The notes: generated by a model not told the origin, from the letters alone. A stretch of DNA of 64,000 nt from Saprospiraceae bacterium (GCA_016715465.1 JADKAA010000029.1:992001-1056000), one strand, 5' to 3'; shown: positions 46,006-54,045, counted from the first letter of the stretch. A program made the numbers and translations.

Positions 46006-47754
46006 ATGAGAGTTTTCTTGTTTACCATTTTGCATCTAATAACCTTAAATGTTTTATCTCAACCACTCACTACTGATGCGAGCACCTTATTGTTGCTGAA
46101 TTTTAATAATACGTTGCAGGGAGCTGCCGGAGAAAATCCAACTCAATCCCAAAACATTACTTATCAGGCAGGCATGCATGGTCAGGCCTTATACATCAGC
46201 AGCAATACCTTACTGCGATATGACACCATACAAAATATACGCACACCAAAGGGTACCATAGAATTTTGGGTAAGGCCAGAAGTTCAGGGCACCGCATTTC
46301 ACATGCAGCCGGCAATCAATGGAATGAATATCGGTGTGGGCGTGTGGACCGTCCTCGATGTTAATTTGGGGGTAGCTGGCCAAACCAGGTCCGTAACTGT
46401 TCCCAATATTTTTGATGTCAATACCTGGTACCATTTGGCATTTACCTGGGATAACACCAGTCTGAAGTTGTACAAGAATGGACAATTGCAGGCGACCACC
46501 AATGTGGGGTACAATCTGCCTGTAGTTCCCCTGCCCTATTTCAATATTGGCTCCACCAATTGGGGAAGTGGGCAACTGGTATGCCGTATGGATGAATTCC
46601 GGATCAGCAACCGGGCAAGAACTGCATTTGAAGTTTTGCAGAGCTACCTTGCCGGAATAAATGTACAGATCAACAACCTGAGCCTTGCCAGTACGACACC
46701 GGTTAATATGTACAAGACCTGGAAAATTTATTTAGACAACCCAGGCTGGTGGAAAACCCCGGAAGTTTCCACGGTCTATAACGGGACGACCTATATCTTA
46801 CCAAATTCTGCGCTGACATGGACGGTAAGTGACCCCACGAAGGCGGAAGTGGTGAATGGACAGGTGAAGGCACTCAATTATGGCACTACCCAGTTAATAG
46901 GAACCTACGGCAACCTGTCTGTTTCCCTTACTTTAAACATCATGCAACCTGTTTCTGAGCCTGAAACCCTGCCAACCATTGACCCATTGCTGTCCACGCC
47001 TGTAAACTGTAATGAAAAACTGATGCCGGTAGTCATCATTGCTTATTTCCCGACACTCAATGGGGTAAGCATAGACCAGACCGAAGCCGATCAATGGTTC
47101 CCCAACGACATTTCACTGGTGGCCAATGCCAAAACAAGGGTGCAAAGCATAGCAAAACACACCAAGTTTTCACTTGAAGAAGGCAGTAAATTCAGGGGTT
47201 ACAGCAATCCACAGGCACAGCCTTATTTAGGATATGAGGTGGTGGATGTCATTTATGTCTATGAGCCTATTCCACGAAATCGCCCGGTACCAAATAGCAA
47301 TCCGGTTCGCCACTATCTGGAACCCTATGAGATCATAAAAAGATTCGGGGGTGAAAATTACGTGAACAATGATGGTGTCAAAGAATTCTGGATTTTTGCC
47401 ATGGGCATGGCGGTGGTGGAAGCTCCTGAGTCCAACATGTCTAGTCCGACTACTGGAGACATTTCAAACAGCTACCGTTATAATGACGATTTGCCCGTTT
47501 ATGATGAGACCTTTATTGTTTATGGGTACAACTACTCGAGAAGTGGAAATCAGGCCATTCATAACCATGGCCACCAGATTGAAGCCATGATGGCCATGTC
47601 AATTATCTGCAGGATTTTAATACCGCATTGTTCTGGCAAAAATTTGTCGGCTGGGGACCCAACAACAGTACGCCTCCCATCGGTCGATGCGGTGATACTC
47701 ACCATCCACCTAATACCACTCAGGACTACGACTACAACAACGCTAATCAGGTAA
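46006..47754 (+). CDS. Secreted LamG/Ig-like protein, 5' part of a frameshifted gene
   Basis: The signal peptide (MRVFLFTILHLITLNVLSQ) is followed by a LamG-like domain (LLLNFNNTLQG ... IEFWVRPEVQGTAF ... WYHLAFTWDNTSLKLYKNG ... MDEFRISNRART). A BIG2-like Ig domain follows (LTWTVSDPTKAEVVNGQVKALNYGTTQL). The next domain, which I do not recognise, begins MPVVIIAYFPTLNG and contains HNHGHQIEAMM, a possible metal-binding cluster. The frame after about 47593 (AMSIICRIL...) is out of phase: the continuing protein is read in another frame at 47595 onward (HVNYLQDFNTALFWQ). One missing C in the GCC-AT context explains the break. The intact protein would be about 958 residues. Confidence 0.75.
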   Translation: MRVFLFTILHLITLNVLSQPLTTDASTLLLLNFNNTLQGAAGENPTQSQNITYQAGMHGQALYISSNTLLRYDTIQNIRTPKGTIEFWVRPEVQGTAFHMQPAINGMNIGVGVWTVLDVNLGVAGQTRSVTVPNIFDVNTWYHLAFTWDNTSLKLYKNGQLQATTNVGYNLPVVPLPYFNIGSTNWGSGQLVCRMDEFRISNRARTAFEVLQSYLAGINVQINNLSLASTTPVNMYKTWKIYLDNPGWWKTPEVSTVYNGTTYILPNSALTWTVSDPTKAEVVNGQVKALNYGTTQLIGTYGNLSVSLTLNIMQPVSEPETLPTIDPLLSTPVNCNEKLMPVVIIAYFPTLNGVSIDQTEADQWFPNDISLVANAKTRVQSIAKHTKFSLEEGSKFRGYSNPQAQPYLGYEVVDVIYVYEPIPRNRPVPNSNPVRHYLEPYEIIKRFGGENYVNNDGVKEFWIFAMGMAVVEAPESNMSSPTTGDISNSYRYNDDLPVYDETFIVYGYNYSRSGNQAIHNHGHQIEAMMAMSIICRILIPHCSGKNLSAGDPTTVRLPSVDAVILTIHLIPLRTTTTTTLIR

Positions 47755-48881
47755 TGAGTGACATTTTAAACTGGGTGCCCTCAGGTGGGACGCAAACCCT
47801 GGTCAATAATCAGACCTGGGGAAGTATTCCCTATGCGTATCCACCAAATTTGTATTATAACGCCAGTGGTGCCGTAATAGACCCTCTTCATATTGATACT
47901 GAATCAAGATGGTACATACTTTGGATGCAGAGCCTACCCGGCTTTGGCCAACAGATACCCTATAATGGCAACTATTTAACGAATTGGTGGAAAATAATTT
48001 ATGACTGGGATGACTACTACAACAAGGGCTTGTACAGGGCATTCCCTGATGCTTTGCCCAATCCCTGCACACCCGTTTGTGGTTCTACATTCACAGACAC
48101 AGGAGGTTCCGGAAGTAATTACGACAACAACTCAAGTGTGGTTAAAATTTTCTGTCCTGACAATGCCGGGCAAAATGTAAAGGTAACTTTTACTTCCTTC
48201 AACACTCAGGCCCAATTTGATAAACTCTATGTGTACAATGGACCTGATTTACATTATCCGCTGATCAGCTCCGGAAACAATGCAGGACAGGGCAATTGCA
48301 CCCTTGCAGGAGGATATTGGGGCAACCTCAATGGCGCGCTGCCCGGACCCTTTGTTTCCACGCACGAAAGCGGATGTCTGACTTTCCGTTTTTGCAGCGA
48401 TGCCTCTATTACCGAAGCCGGTTGGACCTCCGATATTTCGTGCATCAATTGTACCGGCATGGTTTCTTCAACTTCAGACAATGTCCCTGGCTGTTTAAGG
48501 TGGGCCCTTGAATGTGCAAATACCACAGATACCATTGTCATTGCACCAAACCTCACCGGCGCAACACTTCAGGTACAAAATATGCCTTTACCGGTCAATA
48601 AAAACCTGAGTTTCATCCAAACACAAAGCAGCCAGGTCAATATTTTAGGAGTAAACACACCCACCCTATTTGATATACAAGCCGGAAAAACAGTCTTCAT
48701 AAAATACCTTAACCTGTTTTCAGAAACCGGCACACAAGGCAGATTGATAAAAAATCAGGGAAACCTTACCCTGGAAAATGTAATCTTAAATGACAAAGCC
48801 AATGCCATACCAGGCAGCTCCGGAATTCTGAATACCGGTACCTTGAAAATCATGGGAAATGTCAATTTGAGGAAATATTGA
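47628..48881 (+). CDS. CUB-domain and CSLREA-like 3' part of the frameshifted gene
   Basis: This frame continues the preceding protein (NYLQDFNTALFWQKFVGWGP). It probably has no start of its own; the TTG at 47628 is only the first possible codon. It completes the unknown domain (SRWYILWMQSLPGFG). It then carries a CUB domain (CGSTFTDTGGSGSNYDNNSS, FCPDNAGQNVKVTFTSFN, FDKLYVYNGPD, GCLTFRFCSDASITEAGWTSDISC). It ends with a CSLREA-like beta-helical segment (GCLRWALECANTTDTIVIAP ... LKIMGNVNLRKY) homologous to the C-terminus of the upstream giant protein. The reading frame is intact to its stop. Confidence 0.75.
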   Translation: MFWQKFVGWGPNNSTPPIGRCGDTHHPPNTTQDYDYNNANQVMSDILNWVPSGGTQTLVNNQTWGSIPYAYPPNLYYNASGAVIDPLHIDTESRWYILWMQSLPGFGQQIPYNGNYLTNWWKIIYDWDDYYNKGLYRAFPDALPNPCTPVCGSTFTDTGGSGSNYDNNSSVVKIFCPDNAGQNVKVTFTSFNTQAQFDKLYVYNGPDLHYPLISSGNNAGQGNCTLAGGYWGNLNGALPGPFVSTHESGCLTFRFCSDASITEAGWTSDISCINCTGMVSSTSDNVPGCLRWALECANTTDTIVIAPNLTGATLQVQNMPLPVNKNLSFIQTQSSQVNILGVNTPTLFDIQAGKTVFIKYLNLFSETGTQGRLIKNQGNLTLENVILNDKANAIPGSSGILNTGTLKIMGNVNLRKY

Positions 48882-49063
48882 TTAATCTTAAAGCAGAAGG
48901 ATGCTCGAAACATCAAAAAAAATAAATAACCCAAAGGTAAAGTCTGAATTCCCCGGAAATAAATGACGACCGCTCAAATTTACAGGCATGCGAATTTGAA
49001 AACTACACCATAAGTTGAAGTAATAATTTCTTACACTTTAATCAACAATTGAAGCAGTATAAT

Positions 49064-49071
49064 TATATTTG
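49064..49071 (+). promoter_or_regulatory. -7 box upstream of the lipoprotein gene
   Basis: TATATTTG (TAnnTTTG) ends 44 bases before the ATG at 49115. The nearest TTG (49049-49051) is only 12 bases upstream, so the -33 region is weak. Confidence 0.35.
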
Positions 49072-49114
49072 AAGTTGTTGTCAAATTTACTTTCATAATT
49101 AAAATATTTATATC

Positions 49115-49729
49115 GTGAAAAAGCACATTTTTTTATTCACTTTAATCACACTTTTGTCATTCATCTCTTGCAGGCAGGATGGAGTCAATGCCCCAACTTC
49201 TGAAATTAATGTTGGGGATGTAACTCAAATTGATTCCACGAAGTTGGATTCACTTATATATGCTTTATTAAAAGAAAAAAAGAAGAGAAAAGAACAAAAA
49301 GTAGATGCCTCAGCCATACCTGAAGGAAACATCTCCCACCCTATCGATATAACAAATGCGCAAAGATTAACAGGAAATTTTGAAACTGCAAGTGGGTGCA
49401 AACCAGGTAGCGACTGTAACAGTTTAGTAAAATCTGTTTATTACTCATTTGACACACTTCAACAACTGTGGAATAGAATACCTGCAGATATTATTGGACA
49501 CAAGAAGAAAGGCTTCAGGGTATATTTCGCAAAATATGCTGACAGCGAGTTAAACCCAGAAATTGCCGGAAAAAATACGGTAATCATCAGGGCTACGCTT
49601 GACAGCCTTGACATCCCTTATCCTTCTGATAATCGTTACCATGTTGCATTCAATTTTGGCGAACTGTGTCCAAAAAACTGTCCTCAAATTTTAATGAGTA
49701 GAAATGGGAGATATGAAAATAAAAAGTAA
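49115..49729 (+). CDS. Lipoprotein of unknown function
   Basis: 204 residues. The lipoprotein signal has the box FISC with Cys19. A Lys/Glu-rich helix follows (LLKEKKKRKEQKV), then a globular part with four cysteines (SGCKPGSDCNS and ELCPKNCPQIL) that may form disulfides. Other segments are LQQLWNRIPADIIGHKKKGFRVYFAKY and KNTVIIRATLDSLDIPYPSDNRYHVAFNFGE. I do not recognise the family. It lies 15 bases upstream of the membrane protein that overlaps the histidine kinase gene, so it may be a sensory or accessory component of the same operon. Confidence 0.75.
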   Translation: MKKHIFLFTLITLLSFISCRQDGVNAPTSEINVGDVTQIDSTKLDSLIYALLKEKKKRKEQKVDASAIPEGNISHPIDITNAQRLTGNFETASGCKPGSDCNSLVKSVYYSFDTLQQLWNRIPADIIGHKKKGFRVYFAKYADSELNPEIAGKNTVIIRATLDSLDIPYPSDNRYHVAFNFGELCPKNCPQILMSRNGRYENKK

Positions 49730-49744
49730 CCAGTAGCCATTAAT

Positions 49745-50407
49745 ATGAATGATTTTAATTTTGAATTAAATGAAATTATCCAGAGAATTGCTCCATACGA
49801 ATGGATACTCATCATTTCGTTTGGAATCGCACTTTACTTTAAAAATTGGTTGTGGTCTCTGTTCTTATTTTGTGTAGTTTTGTTTGAATTAATCATCACA
49901 TATTATGCAGCGCTTCTTTTTGGATCCAATATTTTTGCATACAATTTATATGTGATTTTATGCATCTCATTTTACATCTATTTGCTTTATCTACATCTCA
50001 AATTGAATAGCCGACTCAAAATCGCTGTTATTGGTTTCACTTCGATCTGGTTGCTATTTGCCCTTTTTAGTCTGTTTCACTATAAAAACACAAACCATGT
50101 CAACGTGCTGGCTTATCACTCAGGAATGTGCATTGTATTGATGTTAGTCATATCTTACTTGAAGAATAATCTGGTTTCAGAAAATAGTTGGAACATCCTA
50201 AAGGATCCCTTAAGTTATTTTTGCATAGGGCTGCTAATTTATTACACAAGTTCATTCCCCATTATCACAACCGCAAATTACCTGATTACCAATACAGCCG
50301 CAAATGATGCCTTTTCAATATTGCTACTCATTGGCAATATCTTTTTATCTTTGGGTTACCTAGGAGCTGTTTTATGTACGAAGAAGGAAGCACAGTATAT
50401 TGGATAA
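49745..50407 (+). CDS. Multi-pass inner membrane protein, possible sensor partner of the histidine kinase
   Basis: 220 residues with about seven hydrophobic segments (near 18-32, 34-56, 62-82, 91-110, 124-141, 154-172, 188-210) and hardly any soluble part. No known domain is recognised. The last 34 bases overlap the start of the histidine kinase gene in another frame, which suggests translational coupling. Many Bacteroidota kinases carry a multi-span sensory part fused to the kinase; here the two appear as separate, overlapping genes. Confidence 0.72.
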   Translation: MNDFNFELNEIIQRIAPYEWILIISFGIALYFKNWLWSLFLFCVVLFELIITYYAALLFGSNIFAYNLYVILCISFYIYLLYLHLKLNSRLKIAVIGFTSIWLLFALFSLFHYKNTNHVNVLAYHSGMCIVLMLVISYLKNNLVSENSWNILKDPLSYFCIGLLIYYTSSFPIITTANYLITNTAANDAFSILLLIGNIFLSLGYLGAVLCTKKEAQYIG

Positions 50408-51150
50408 TCATATCGTCATTTGTGATGCCGCTCTTCTTGTCAGCCATCCTCATCTGGCTTGTCCTTGTTTACCAGAAAAAAAAGTTTCAATCAGAAACTG
50501 CTGCCAAGGATGCACTGCTCCGCGAACAAGCCCTCATCATTGAAAAACAAACGGCCATTGAAAAAGAACGCAACCGCATCTCCGCAGAAATGCACGATGA
50601 CCTTGGGTCCGGACTCACCCGCATTCGCTTTCTTTCAGACAAAGCGCTAAGATTTGCCACCGACAATGAAGAAAGGGAAGAAATCAAAAAAATCGCGAGC
50701 CACAGCAATGACCTCGTGCGCAACATGGGCGAGATAATCTGGGCCATGAACAGCAGGTTTGACAATGCCGAAAGCCTCATCAGTTACATGCGGCGGTTCG
50801 CTTCAGAATACCTCGATGAAAACGGCATTGACCTGGAATTTGAAAGTTCCGAAAATGAAGACAACGTTTCCCTCAGCGGTGAAAAAAGAAGAAACATCTT
50901 TCTCGTCTTGAAAGAAATCCTTCACAATGCCGTCAAATATTCCGGCGCATCTAAAATAATCATACACATAAATTCCACACCAAATTTTACGATCCACATC
51001 CGGGAAATCGGAGGAATGGGCTTTGATCCAATAACATCCTCAACATCCGGAAATGGAATCTTTAATATGCAAAAAAGAATGGCCAATGTGGGAGGCACCC
51101 TCGTATTTGAGCAGACTGCTTCAGGTATGGAAACGAGGGTTATGGTTTGA
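50374..51150 (+). CDS. Sensor histidine kinase, HisKA_3/NarL-associated type, atypical G1 box
   Basis: 258 residues with one N-terminal span (about 9-31) and a coiled linker (KDALLREQALIIEKQTAIEKERNRI). The phosphoacceptor motif is RISAEMHDDLGSGLTRIRF (HisKA_3 type, His in AEMHDD). The N box is LKEILHNAVKYSGASKI. The G1 box, usually DDGxGF or DNGxGF, reads REIGGMGFD, so the invariant Asp is absent or replaced by Glu. The G2 box GNGIFNMQKRM is normal. The expected partners are LuxR-type regulators; three such genes lie at 54.3-55.9 kb. The gene ends just before the repeat island. Confidence 0.85.
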   Translation: MYEEGSTVYWIIISSFVMPLFLSAILIWLVLVYQKKKFQSETAAKDALLREQALIIEKQTAIEKERNRISAEMHDDLGSGLTRIRFLSDKALRFATDNEEREEIKKIASHSNDLVRNMGEIIWAMNSRFDNAESLISYMRRFASEYLDENGIDLEFESSENEDNVSLSGEKRRNIFLVLKEILHNAVKYSGASKIIIHINSTPNFTIHIREIGGMGFDPITSSTSGNGIFNMQKRMANVGGTLVFEQTASGMETRVMV

Positions 51151-51152
51151 GG

Positions 51153-51270
51153 CAATACGCGTTGCTGGACCAATACGCCTTCGGCTTAGTCCAATGCGCC
51201 TCCGGCTTAGCGCAATGCGGCTGCGCCTTAATGCAATACGCCTTCGGCTTAGAGCAATGCTATAAGTTAG
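51153..51270 (+). repeat. 21-nt hairpin-unit array, part 1
   Basis: CAAT words start at 51153, 51171, 51192, 51213, 51234 and 51255; four consecutive periods are exactly 21 bases. The typical unit is CAATACGCCTTCGGCTTAG. Each unit holds a small inverted repeat that is either GCC..GGC or GGC..GCC. Confidence 0.85.
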
Positions 51271-51335
51271 CTTTTGTTCACAAGAACATTTTAATAGTCA
51301 CAACAAAATTCGTTGTTGCCACTCGCAGTGCTCGT

Positions 51336-51370
51336 GGTTCCCTTACTAAAATGACTTGTCAGTCATTTTT
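51336..51370 (+). terminator. Terminator-like hairpin element, copy 2 of 2
   Basis: This 35-base element is nearly identical to 9495-9529. The stem AAAATGACT / AGTCATTTT (loop TGTC) is a perfect 9 bp and is followed by Ts. It differs from the other copy by a compensated change within the stem. It lies about 190 bases after the histidine kinase stop, between two 21-nt arrays. Confidence 0.65.
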
Positions 51371-51401
51371 TTGCTGCGCAAACCGTGCGGTCATGGCTTA
51401 G

Positions 51402-51480
51402 GGCAATACGGCTGTGCCTTAAGACAATACAAGGTGCTCAGACCAATACGCGGTGCTTAGAGCAATACGGCCTAAGGCAA
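51402..51480 (+). repeat. 21-nt hairpin-unit array, part 2 (more degenerate)
   Basis: CAAT/CAAC words at 51402, 51423, 51442, 51461 and 51476 give spacings of 21, 19, 19 and 15 bases. Units contain GGC..GCC inverted repeats as in part 1. Confidence 0.7.
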
Positions 51481-51582
51481 CACGCTTCAATTTAAGATAC
51501 TTTTCTGCGTTTATCCTTGTCCCAACGCTTGCGTAGTGACGCGTAATCTGCGGGAGAAAAGAAATTGTATTTTTTTACCGCA

Positions 51583-51610
51583 GACCTGTCTACTGGCGTA
51601 GCCAGTTAGA
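51583..51610 (+). repeat. GA-flanked palindromic mini-element, copy 3
   Basis: A 24-bp core (51585-51608) lies between GA dinucleotides. The arms are TCTACTGGC and GCCAGTTAGA, so the left arm is one base short. Outer flanks are CCGCA and TTTTCGCTGATG. Confidence 0.75.
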
Positions 51611-52031
51611 TTTTCGCTGATGAGTTAGTGTACGATAAACCCTCTTACAATGCTTTTACAAAAAATGTCAAGCTATTTTAGGCACGGACAATGCACAAAA
51701 ATAAATTCAGAAATCAGAACTCCAAATTCACTATTCAAAACTTCTCTTCTTGTTTATATCATGGTCTTCCAATCTACGTAAATCCGCGGCATCAGCGGGA
51801 ACCAAACAGGGAAATGTCATACCCAAAAAGTCTAGGACAATGCGACTGTGCCTTAATTCGCTTAGCTCAGACCAATTCACTTTATGTTATTATTTAAATT
51901 TAAGACTTACAATTAAAAAAATCAATTTCCAAAATTTTAAAATTTTGCTTACTTCCATAAGGGTTCAGAATCGCGAACAGCCTGGTATTTTGAACATCTC
52001 GAACATTTTACCATTCTACCACCACATCCCC

Positions 52032-52061
52032 GACCTGTCTAACTGGCGCTGGCCAGGTAGA
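52032..52061 (+). repeat. GA-flanked palindromic mini-element, copy 4
   Basis: A 26-bp core (52034-52059) between GA dinucleotides, identical to copy 2 except for one central base (GCGCTGG against GCGTTGG). Confidence 0.8.
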
Positions 52062-52303
52062 TTTCCTCGATTTACCGAATTACCTAACAAAAGTTATATG
52101 GCATACCACTTCGTTGGGCCTTAGTTTTGTATCATCTTTTACTTTCAAAATGTCTTCAGGCAATTGGATTTTACTCCAGGTATCGTTGCATGCATCAGCA
52201 TACCCTGACGTCTTTTGCCGGTAAAGAAATGGAGATGATGGCCACATCCTGCTTTTAGGTTTTTAAAACCTATTCAATTTTTTCACATACAAAAACTAAA
52301 ACA

Positions 52304-52747
52304 ATGAAAGCATCAATCCAATTGATCTGTGCCCTTATTTTATGCACCATGATGGCCTGCGAAAAAGAGGTCGTTACTAACCAACCACTCAAGACCAATG
52401 CCGAAACCCGCAGTTTCACCCCCATTGAAATTGACATTACACTCACGGATGAGTCTGTGGTTTCGATCGAGGTGGACAGCTTCACCCTCAATGTACTCAG
52501 TGCCACTACGTTTACTGTAACATCATGGCAGGGAAATGACAGTCCCCAAAGCCACACAGCGACCTTTTTTACAGCATACCACCCAAACAGTGAGCTGACC
52601 ATCACCCCGCGTGGAGGTTCCCCCTACAATGGCAAATCCACCTTGTCGGTTTCCTGCACCGGCAATTCACTTTCCGCAAACATACAGGCTGGAAACATAA
52701 CCATTTCCACACCCTCCATTCTTGGACAGGATGAAGATGGCTTATAA
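52304..52747 (+). CDS. Small lipoprotein of unknown function
   Basis: 147 residues. The lipoprotein signal ends at MMAC with Cys19, followed by an Asn/Thr/Glu-rich spacer. The rest is beta rich (FTPIEIDITLTDESVVSIEV, SATTFTVTSWQGND, LTITPRGGSPYNGKSTLSVSC, SLSANIQAGNITISTPS), consistent with a small Ig-like or jelly-roll domain. No family is recognised. It is monocistronic: a repeat island lies upstream and a strong hairpin terminator starts 9 bases after the stop. Confidence 0.75.
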   Translation: MKASIQLICALILCTMMACEKEVVTNQPLKTNAETRSFTPIEIDITLTDESVVSIEVDSFTLNVLSATTFTVTSWQGNDSPQSHTATFFTAYHPNSELTITPRGGSPYNGKSTLSVSCTGNSLSANIQAGNITISTPSILGQDEDGL

Positions 52748-52752
52748 ATGAC

Positions 52753-54045
52753 TCAGCGACGTGTTCTCTTTGGTGGAACACGTCGCTTTTCCAGCACCTG
52801 ACCGCACCACCTGCGAAATATCAAATTCTTATAATTACCTAGATCAATGGTATCAATCTTTTCATTGTCATAACTCAACATGAAATCGACGAGATTCAAA
52901 TAACTCGAATTGACCTTTTCCGACATCTTTCCCCTGTTCCTCTTAATTGAGGCAGCAAAACTTGTGATGGCTGTTTTGTAAAGTTCGGGTTCTTCATGGC
53001 GCTTCATAAAGAATGCAATACAGTGAAAACACATGGCCATGTTTTTCTGATGAAAAAACTCAAAATCTGACCTCCAGGTTTTGGAGATCATTTCCTCATA
53101 AAAACCGTGATAAAACAGATTTTGCGCCTCGGCCAGGGCCTTCGTAGCTTCGTGGTTTTTCGTATTGACCTTGGTATACCATCTGGAAATAAAATCATCA
53201 ACCTTTTCAAAATCGGTAGTGGCACTTAAACGCATGACCAGGTTATGAAAAGTAAGCGTGGACAGCTTTCCATCTTCATCGAATACGCCTGTTCGCAGAC
53301 AGTACTCATTGATCGCCAATACAAAATCCTCAGGCAAAGGTTGTCCCTTATTTGACAAATCAACTGCCGCCAAACTGATATACAGACAATACAGCGTATG
53401 AAATGTTTCATGAGGGGAAATTTTACCATTGAACAAGTGACTTGCCATGGCTTCTACGCTTTCACGCGTCATTTGTTTTTTCATGTCATACATAGATTCT
53501 GTCACCTCGAATTTAGGGGGTGATGGAATCAGATTTGACATGGATTCAAGCCTGGTTATTTGCTCCGTGTAATCGTACCCCTTGATCTTGCCCCAGGATA
53601 ACATTTCAGTTAAATAAAGGTATGACTGTACTTTTTGGCTCTGTGCATAAGCAGTTACCAAATCATCCAGTAAGACCCCGCCTAATTCGTCTTTGATGGT
53701 GCTGTTGCTGTAATACAACATATCCAGCATTTTTGCCTTTGCTTTTATGTCTTCAAGACTGAATGCATCATTCAATTCTATCCTTTTTTTTATTCGGTCG
53801 ACAACTTTGTTGGTTTGTTGGAAAATGCCCTTGCAGTTGTACCATTTAATCAAAGTCAAATCTCCGGTATGTTTCTCCGAAAGGATTTGTTCGAGCATGA
53901 TCCATTCTTCAAGCCAGCCCATCAGCGTGGACATATAGTTGGAAACCGCCTTTATTGTACTTCCCGAGAAAATCCTGTCTCGCACAAACGCCACTTCCTG
54001 CATTTTCTCCAATTTATCCCTGTTCGATAGAAAATACTGAAACAT
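52753..54045 (-). CDS. Helical cytoplasmic protein of unknown function, N-terminus uncertain
   Basis: 430 residues from ATG 54045, almost entirely alpha helical, without signal peptide or membrane span. Paired helices such as TYSQ-like VTAYAQSQKVQSYLYLTEML and TKALAEAQNLFYHGFYEEMI suggest a TPR-like superhelix. The family is not recognised. The same frame stays open upstream without ATG, GTG or TTG for about 44 codons, and the sequence there looks like protein (NGPEPPGGEEWASFDRFLRS), so the true N-terminus probably lies near 54155 with a one-base frame change. The basic C-terminus (KRRVPPKRTRR) is encoded by the terminator hairpin of the convergent gene. Confidence 0.65.
   Translation of the reverse strand: MFQYFLSNRDKLEKMQEVAFVRDRIFSGSTIKAVSNYMSTLMGWLEEWIMLEQILSEKHTGDLTLIKWYNCKGIFQQTNKVVDRIKKRIELNDAFSLEDIKAKAKMLDMLYYSNSTIKDELGGVLLDDLVTAYAQSQKVQSYLYLTEMLSWGKIKGYDYTEQITRLESMSNLIPSPPKFEVTESMYDMKKQMTRESVEAMASHLFNGKISPHETFHTLYCLYISLAAVDLSNKGQPLPEDFVLAINEYCLRTGVFDEDGKLSTLTFHNLVMRLSATTDFEKVDDFISRWYTKVNTKNHEATKALAEAQNLFYHGFYEEMISKTWRSDFEFFHQKNMAMCFHCIAFFMKRHEEPELYKTAITSFAASIKRNRGKMSEKVNSSYLNLVDFMLSYDNEKIDTIDLGNYKNLIFRRWCGQVLEKRRVPPKRTRR
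52756..52790 (+). terminator. Strong terminator embedded in the 3' end of the convergent gene
   Basis: A perfect 11-bp stem GCGACGTGTTC / GAACACGTCGC with a 9-base loop is followed by TTTT. On the opposite strand the same bases encode the last residues of the convergent protein (KRRVPPKRTRR). Confidence 0.8.

Larger units (their letters stand above)
51151..52303. other. Repeat-rich intergenic island, no credible gene
   Basis: 1153 bases. In order: a 21-nt hairpin-unit array (51153-51270), a T-run hairpin element (51336-51370), a second array (51402-51480), TCTGCGGGAGAAA and CCGCAGA words near 51550-51584, palindromic element copy 3 (51583-51610), a stray 21-nt unit (about 51838-51857), copy 4 (52032-52061), and an AT-rich leader of the next gene. 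Short open frames here are translations of repeats. Confidence 0.75.

Noticed and set aside
51147..51401. Open frame of 84 codons translating the 21-nt array as a heptad-like repeat
   Set aside because: It starts inside the kinase gene end, has no start signal, and runs through the T-run hairpin element; compensated arm changes fit DNA or RNA structure better than protein.
51153..51480. Possible CRISPR-like array
   Set aside because: Units are contiguous 21-mers without unique spacers, and no cas gene is present.
51691..52124. Two overlapping open frames of 68 and 124 codons
   Set aside because: Their codons come from AT-rich and repeat-like sequence, including the palindromic element; composition is not protein-like and no promoter is seen.
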